Positions 31,730-35,399 of a stretch of 35,399 nucleotides of DNA are shown one piece after another. The position numbers and the translations under genes are program-made. Source of the stretch: Pseudomonas protegens. Lineage in GTDB: Bacteria > Pseudomonadota > Gammaproteobacteria > Pseudomonadales > Pseudomonadaceae. Below the pieces are notes generated by a model. That model was not told the DNA's origin. It was given only the letters and a program-made list of their open reading frames with translations, and did not search any database. Within the stretch, counting starts at the first letter, position 1. Each line of letters begins with the position of its first letter. The stretch lies in the NCBI RefSeq assembly GCF_003732485.1, contig NZ_MOAK01000092.1, forward strand, positions 28,678-64,076. Reading direction: 5' to 3'.

Positions 31730-32842
31730 ATGGAACTGCTCAACGCCAGCAAACTGCTTGCTGCCTATACCCAGGGCATGGAGCCCGATGGCCGCGAATC
31801 CCTGGTGGTGGTGGCCAAAGGCACGTTTAATCTGCCGCTGGACGGCCGCCCGGCGACCCTCGCCGAGACCCAGCAACCGCTGCTGATGGCCGATACCTTC
31901 CTCGGCGAGCCCGGTCTCAGCACCCCACTGCAGGAAATGGACTTCGCCCCGGTCAAGCCGTTCTGCGATGTGCTGGTGCGCGGCAAGGCCTATGCCCCAG
32001 GCGGGCGACCCGTTAGGCAGCTGACAGCGGGCATTCGCGTCGGTCAGATGAGCAAGGCCTTCTCCGTCCTCGGCCCCCGACAATGGCAATTGGGGCTACT
32101 GGGCGTTTCTCCCGGCTTGCCGCAGCCCTTCATCGAGCAGGACATCTCTTATACCCAGGCCTTCGGCGGCAGCCATCCGATAGCGACAGACTCCGAATTG
32201 CGTCACTGCTACCTGGACAATCCGAGCGGTTGTGGCTGGTTCCCAAGCAGCATGGGTAGTGCTGCCATCGTCGGCATGCCGATGCCTAGCACCGAGGAAT
32301 TGGGCAAGGCGATCGACAGTCCCTCTGGCGACTTCCGGCCTATGGCCCTTGGCCCCATCGGCCGCAGTTGGCCGCAACGTGCTCGCTTCGCTGGCACTTA
32401 CGACGATGCCTGGCTGGCCGACCGTTTTCCGTTTCTACCGGGTGATTTCGACAGTCGCTACTTTCAGGCGGCCCCTGACGATCAGCAGATTCCTTACCTG
32501 CGTGGCGGCGAGGATGTGTTGCTGCTCAACCTCACACGCCAGGAGCGCGCGGGCTTTCGCATCCCCGAAATGGACGTGCCGGTGACCTTCTTTCTGAAGA
32601 AAGGCGGTCACGAGACTGTGCAGGCGGTGATCGATACCCTGCTGATCGACACAGACGCACTCCAGGTGCAGTTGACCTGGCGTGTCTCCCGTGCGCTACG
32701 ACACAACATTTTCGAGATCGCTCAGGTGCTGGTCGGCACTATGTCCACAGGCTGGTGGCGCGCCCACGAACTGGGCAAGGATTACTACCCGTCGCTCTCC
32801 TCCCTGGTAAAAGCCAGGCACGCCCCCGAGGACACAGACTGA
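31730..32842 (+). CDS. DUF2169 domain protein (T6SS effector-loading type)
   Basis: A 370-residue protein. The start (ELLNASKLLAAYTQGMEPDG and ESLVVVAKGTFNL) and the middle (DFAPVKPFCDVLVRGKAYAP, then SYTQAFGG, DNPSGCGW) are typical DUF2169 sequences. DUF2169 proteins occur beside VgrG and DUF4150 PAAR-type effectors and are thought to help load them. It follows the DUF6484 gene by 14 bp and overlaps the next start by one base (TGATG), so translation is coupled. By position it equals PA0097. The protein has no signal peptide and is presumably cytoplasmic. Family confident; mechanism not proven by sequence. Confidence 0.94.
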   Translation: MELLNASKLLAAYTQGMEPDGRESLVVVAKGTFNLPLDGRPATLAETQQPLLMADTFLGEPGLSTPLQEMDFAPVKPFCDVLVRGKAYAPGGRPVRQLTAGIRVGQMSKAFSVLGPRQWQLGLLGVSPGLPQPFIEQDISYTQAFGGSHPIATDSELRHCYLDNPSGCGWFPSSMGSAAIVGMPMPSTEELGKAIDSPSGDFRPMALGPIGRSWPQRARFAGTYDDAWLADRFPFLPGDFDSRYFQAAPDDQQIPYLRGGEDVLLLNLTRQERAGFRIPEMDVPVTFFLKKGGHETVQAVIDTLLIDTDALQVQLTWRVSRALRHNIFEIAQVLVGTMSTGWWRAHELGKDYYPSLSSLVKARHAPEDTD

Positions 32843-33882
32843 TGACTACTGCACTTTGCATCATCGGTTCCGGCATGGTCAGCGCCGTTGGCCTCAGCGC
32901 ACCCGCGAGCTGCGCGGCGATCCGCTGCTCTATCGATAACTTCCAGGAAACCCGCTTCATCGACTGCGGCGGCGAATGGTTGATCGCTGCCAGCGTGCCT
33001 CTGGAACAGCCCTGGCGTGGGCGCAGCAAGCTGATCAAGATGGCCGCCTGCGCCATCGCCGAGGCGCTGCAAAGCACCCCTAACCTCGACCCGGAAAAGA
33101 CCCCGCTGCTGCTCGGGGTGGCGGAAGTCGAGCGCCCCGGCCGCCTCGACGGCCTCGATAAGGGGCTGCTGCACGCCATCGAAGCCGAACTGGGCCTGCG
33201 CTTTCATCCCAGTTCCAACGTCATCGCCTATGGACGGGTCAGCGCTGCCGTGGCCCTGCTTGATGCGCGTACGCTGATCTACCAGGGCGGCCATCGCCAC
33301 GTGCTGATTGCCGGCGTCGACTCCTTCTTGAATGGACCGACGCTGGCCGCTTTCGAAGCACGCGATCGCCTGCTCACTAGCCAGAACTCCAACGGATTTA
33401 TCCCCGGCGAAGGCGCCGCCGCCGTGGTGCTGGCCGCCCCCGTTGCCAGCGAAGAGCCGCAATTGGCCTGCCTCGGCCTGGGGTTCGGCGTGGAGAAGGC
33501 CACCGTTGAGGCTGAAGACACTCCCCTGCGTGCCGAAGGTCTGACTCAAGCCATACGCGCTGCCCTGAGCGAAGTCGGCTGTGGGTTGGAGCAAATGGAT
33601 TATCGGCTCACCGACATCTCCGGCGAGCAGTACTACTTCAAGGAAGCCTCCCTGGCCCTGAGCCGTACCCTGCGGGTGCGCAAGGAGTTCTTCCACCTCT
33701 GGCACCCGGCCGACTGCATCGGCGAAGTCGGCGCCGCCATCGGCCCGACGATGCTGGCCGTGGCCCTGGCCGCCAGCCGCAAGGGCTACGGTGACGGCCC
33801 GAATATCTTCTGCCACCTCGGCAACGACGCCGGCCAACGCGCCGCCGCCCTGCTCAGCTACCAGACCGTGAGGGCTGCCTGA
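32842..33882 (+). CDS. Ketosynthase-fold protein lacking the catalytic cysteine
   Basis: A 346-residue thiolase-fold protein. SFLNGPTLAAFEARDRLLTS and FIPGEGAAAVVLAAP match the C-terminal half of beta-ketoacyl synthases. But the nucleophile elbow, normally TACSSS-like, reads VIAYGRVSAAVALLDA with no cysteine, and there is no HGTGT histidine; HPADCIGEVGAAIGPT stands where the second active-site loop would be. So it keeps the fold and has lost catalysis. By place in the module it equals PA0098. A structural or chaperone role in handling the PAAR-type effector is the likely one. Start ATG 32,842, coupled to DUF2169; stop overlaps the effector start by one base. The frame extends upstream to 32,755 only by chance. 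Confidence 0.88.
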   Translation: MTTALCIIGSGMVSAVGLSAPASCAAIRCSIDNFQETRFIDCGGEWLIAASVPLEQPWRGRSKLIKMAACAIAEALQSTPNLDPEKTPLLLGVAEVERPGRLDGLDKGLLHAIEAELGLRFHPSSNVIAYGRVSAAVALLDARTLIYQGGHRHVLIAGVDSFLNGPTLAAFEARDRLLTSQNSNGFIPGEGAAAVVLAAPVASEEPQLACLGLGFGVEKATVEAEDTPLRAEGLTQAIRAALSEVGCGLEQMDYRLTDISGEQYYFKEASLALSRTLRVRKEFFHLWHPADCIGEVGAAIGPTMLAVALAASRKGYGDGPNIFCHLGNDAGQRAAALLSYQTVRAA

Positions 33883-34994
33883 TGGCCAACGAGGTGTATG
33901 CCAACAATATGGAGATTTCCTGCAAGGCGGCCGATGGCAAGTCCGTCGCCTGCTTTCCGGATGTCTGCTTCACCCCGCCCGTGGCTCCGCCGACACCGAT
34001 AGGGGTGCCCATTCCCTACCCCAATACGGGTATGTCCAAGGACACCACCCGGGGCACACGAACGGTCAAGATCACCCGCAAAGAGGTGATGCTCAAGGAC
34101 AAGAGTTACTTCAAGACCAGTTATGGGGATGAGGCTGGGAATGCGCCCAAGAAGGGGGTCATCACTAGCAAGATCAAGGGGAAGGTGTACTTCACTTCCT
34201 GGTCGATGAATGTGAAGTTCGAAGGTCAAAACGTAGTACGGCACCTTGACATGACGACGCATAACCATGCTTCACAGCCAGGTAATACCCCTCCCTGGCC
34301 TCACCTTTCCAAGATGTCGCCGAGCACCCAGGGAAAATGCAAAAATGAGAAAAAAAGAGAAAGAAAATCCTGCCAGGAATACAAACCGTACGGTGAAAAG
34401 AATGTTTGTAAAGAGGCCGAGCTGAGCGGTGCAATGGTCAATGAAAGCGCTTGGGCCAGCAAAGCAGCGACAAAAGCCAAAGCAAACAAATGCTTGTCGG
34501 CTCGCCGCTGTCAGTTAGTACCCTACCGCCCTAAGGACGAAGCAGGTATAGCCGGATGCTGTCCAGCACAAACACCTGACCATGTCATACCGAAAAGCTC
34601 ATTTTCTGTAGGGGCGTTCAGTAACAACAAGCGCCAGCCCGGCTGGGAAGAGTATTCGAAAGATACAGCGCCTTGTATGTGCGTTGAGGGCTGGGGGAAC
34701 ACTCATGGGAGTCATGGTGTCCGACACAGCGAACATAAAGCTCTGGGGGTTATCGCTGGGGTCAAGAAAGGCGATATGCGCGAATTCGGTAAAGAGGCCT
34801 CCATGGCGGCGCAAAGTACTCGTGGCGCGTTTCCCGAGTCAAACTGTAGCGAACGCTGCCTAACGGCACAGTTGGCCGACGGACATAAAAAAATGTTACC
34901 GCCAAATACGCAGCCCCCTAAAGTAAAACATTCACCAAGCGGAAGAAGTAAGCCAGCGGTATTGAACCGTACTGCGAGAAGACCCTCCCCTTGA
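33882..34994 (+). CDS. T6SS effector: PAAR-like (DUF4150) domain with a C-terminal HNH/GHH-type nuclease (Tse7-like)
   Basis: A 370-residue effector. The N-terminal DUF4150 domain (about 1-150) starts ANEVYANNMEISCKAADGKS and has FPDVCFTPPVAPPTPIGVPI, a PAAR-like tip that caps VgrG. After a basic linker (KNEKKRERKSC) the toxin begins near residue 220. CCPAQTPDHVIPKSSF (226-241) has the D-H pair of an HNH/endonuclease VII-like fold, and APCMCVEGWGNTHGSHGVRHSEHKALG (263-289) supplies H278, H282 and H285. This resembles Tox-GHH2-type DNases such as Tse7 (PA0099), with PDHVIP in place of a GHH triplet. The toxin half is AT-richer than the N-terminal half, as usual when toxin tips are swapped. An immunity gene follows 27 bp on. 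DNase action inferred from motif. Confidence 0.86.
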   Translation: MANEVYANNMEISCKAADGKSVACFPDVCFTPPVAPPTPIGVPIPYPNTGMSKDTTRGTRTVKITRKEVMLKDKSYFKTSYGDEAGNAPKKGVITSKIKGKVYFTSWSMNVKFEGQNVVRHLDMTTHNHASQPGNTPPWPHLSKMSPSTQGKCKNEKKRERKSCQEYKPYGEKNVCKEAELSGAMVNESAWASKAATKAKANKCLSARRCQLVPYRPKDEAGIAGCCPAQTPDHVIPKSSFSVGAFSNNKRQPGWEEYSKDTAPCMCVEGWGNTHGSHGVRHSEHKALGVIAGVKKGDMREFGKEASMAAQSTRGAFPESNCSERCLTAQLADGHKKMLPPNTQPPKVKHSPSGRSKPAVLNRTARRPSP

Positions 34995-35021
34995 GCTACC
35001 ACCCAATAAACGGATATTCAT

Positions 35022-35399
35022 ATGGCTGACGAATGGCTGGAAGATTATTACTACGCTTATGTTGCCGCCGTAGACGCACAGAAATCTTTTTTCGCTTTTC
35101 GGGAAATAGGACTAGAAGCCCAGGACGTTTCGCACACTATTTTCCTGGAGTACAACTCTGGAAAGTGGCGAGAAGTTGGCGAGGCGACTTGGGATACCGT
35201 TGCCATGACCACCGACCGGTCACAACAGATGCTGGCAATATCCGAAGAGGGTGAAATTGGCGAAGGCTATCTCGGCTCGACCCTCAGCTTGTCAGAAATG
35301 GATCCGCCACCGCTAATGCTCAGAGGGATAAGCTCGATAGGCGAATATACCTACTTGTGCGGAGTGTCCCGAGAGGTGTACGTACGCCATGGATCTTCT
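35022..35399 (+). CDS. Probable cognate immunity protein, 5' part (runs off the right edge)
   Basis: An open frame from ATG 35,022 to the window end gives 126 residues starting MADEWLEDYYYAYVAAVDAQ. There is no signal peptide, as expected for protection against a cytoplasmic DNase. The end (SIGEYTYLCGVSREVYVRHG) looks like a beta-propeller blade: Tsi7-type and similar immunity proteins contain comparable GxxYAVGxxRQVYxR strands. Its position directly after the effector and the shift to lower GC fit an effector-immunity pair. The ribosome site is weak (CGGAT). The rest of the gene is outside the window. Confidence 0.78.
   Translation, partial: MADEWLEDYYYAYVAAVDAQKSFFAFREIGLEAQDVSHTIFLEYNSGKWREVGEATWDTVAMTTDRSQQMLAISEEGEIGEGYLGSTLSLSEMDPPPLMLRGISSIGEYTYLCGVSREVYVRHGSS

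Noticed and set aside
32785..33837. Long minus-strand frame of 350 codons opposite the ketosynthase-like gene
   Set aside because: Antisense shadow of a GC-rich gene; the sense strand has clear family motifs and coupled start and stop.

Overview
The window looks like a chromosomal stretch of a Pseudomonas species, probably of the P. fluorescens group. The evidence is a MvaT-type H-NS protein with the genus-typical C-terminal DNA-binding motif, GC-rich host-like genes with AGGAG ribosome sites, and a type VI secretion cluster in the gene order known from P. aeruginosa (vgrG, DUF6484, DUF2169, ketosynthase-like, PAAR-like effector, immunity). This rests on reading the sequence only; no search was run.

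The left half (about 1-19,970) is a patchy accessory region that reads as a defence or genomic-island hotspot. From the left it holds: the start of a YobI-like P-loop NTPase; a MvaT-family silencer with its own promoter and terminator; an ImmA/IrrE metallopeptidase behind three 16-bp iterons; an unknown protein with a Cys/His cluster; a PD-(D/E)XK-like protein; a Gabija-like pair (UvrD-type helicase intact, OLD nuclease broken); a decayed XRE regulator; a HEPN plus PD-(D/E)XK protein beside a perfect palindrome; an AT-rich four-gene cassette ending in an HNH nuclease; a PAS-domain remnant; a three-gene TerB / BrxD-like / BrxHI-like operon whose first gene is out of frame at a run of ten C; and a truncated KfrA-like coiled-coil fragment. 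About 1.5 kb (17,953-19,433) has no recognisable gene. An unknown gene follows at 19,434-19,964. The many broken genes point to repeated insertion and loss.

The middle (about 20,000-25,000) has host-like composition. A two-gene RNA-repair operon (RNA ligase, then an HD-domain plus polynucleotide-kinase protein) is followed by a small exported protein and a SulP anion transporter, which converge on a hairpin.

At 25,315-28,639 lies a compact operon: a 68-residue small protein, a 13-bp perfect hairpin, a large haem-oxygenase-like (HDO/TenA-like) putative diiron enzyme, an HEXXH metalloprotease-like protein and a peroxiredoxin, closed by a terminator. I do not recognise it as a described pathway; its layout suggests peptide or small-molecule modification, and it is the best candidate here for an undescribed system.

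The right end (29,008-35,399) is a VgrG-linked T6SS effector module resembling P. aeruginosa PA0095-PA0100 (vgrG1b to tse7/tsi7). A VgrG spike, a DUF6484 protein, two probable loading factors (DUF2169 and a catalytically dead ketosynthase fold) and a PAAR-like protein with an HNH/GHH-type nuclease domain precede a partial gene that is probably the cognate immunity protein.
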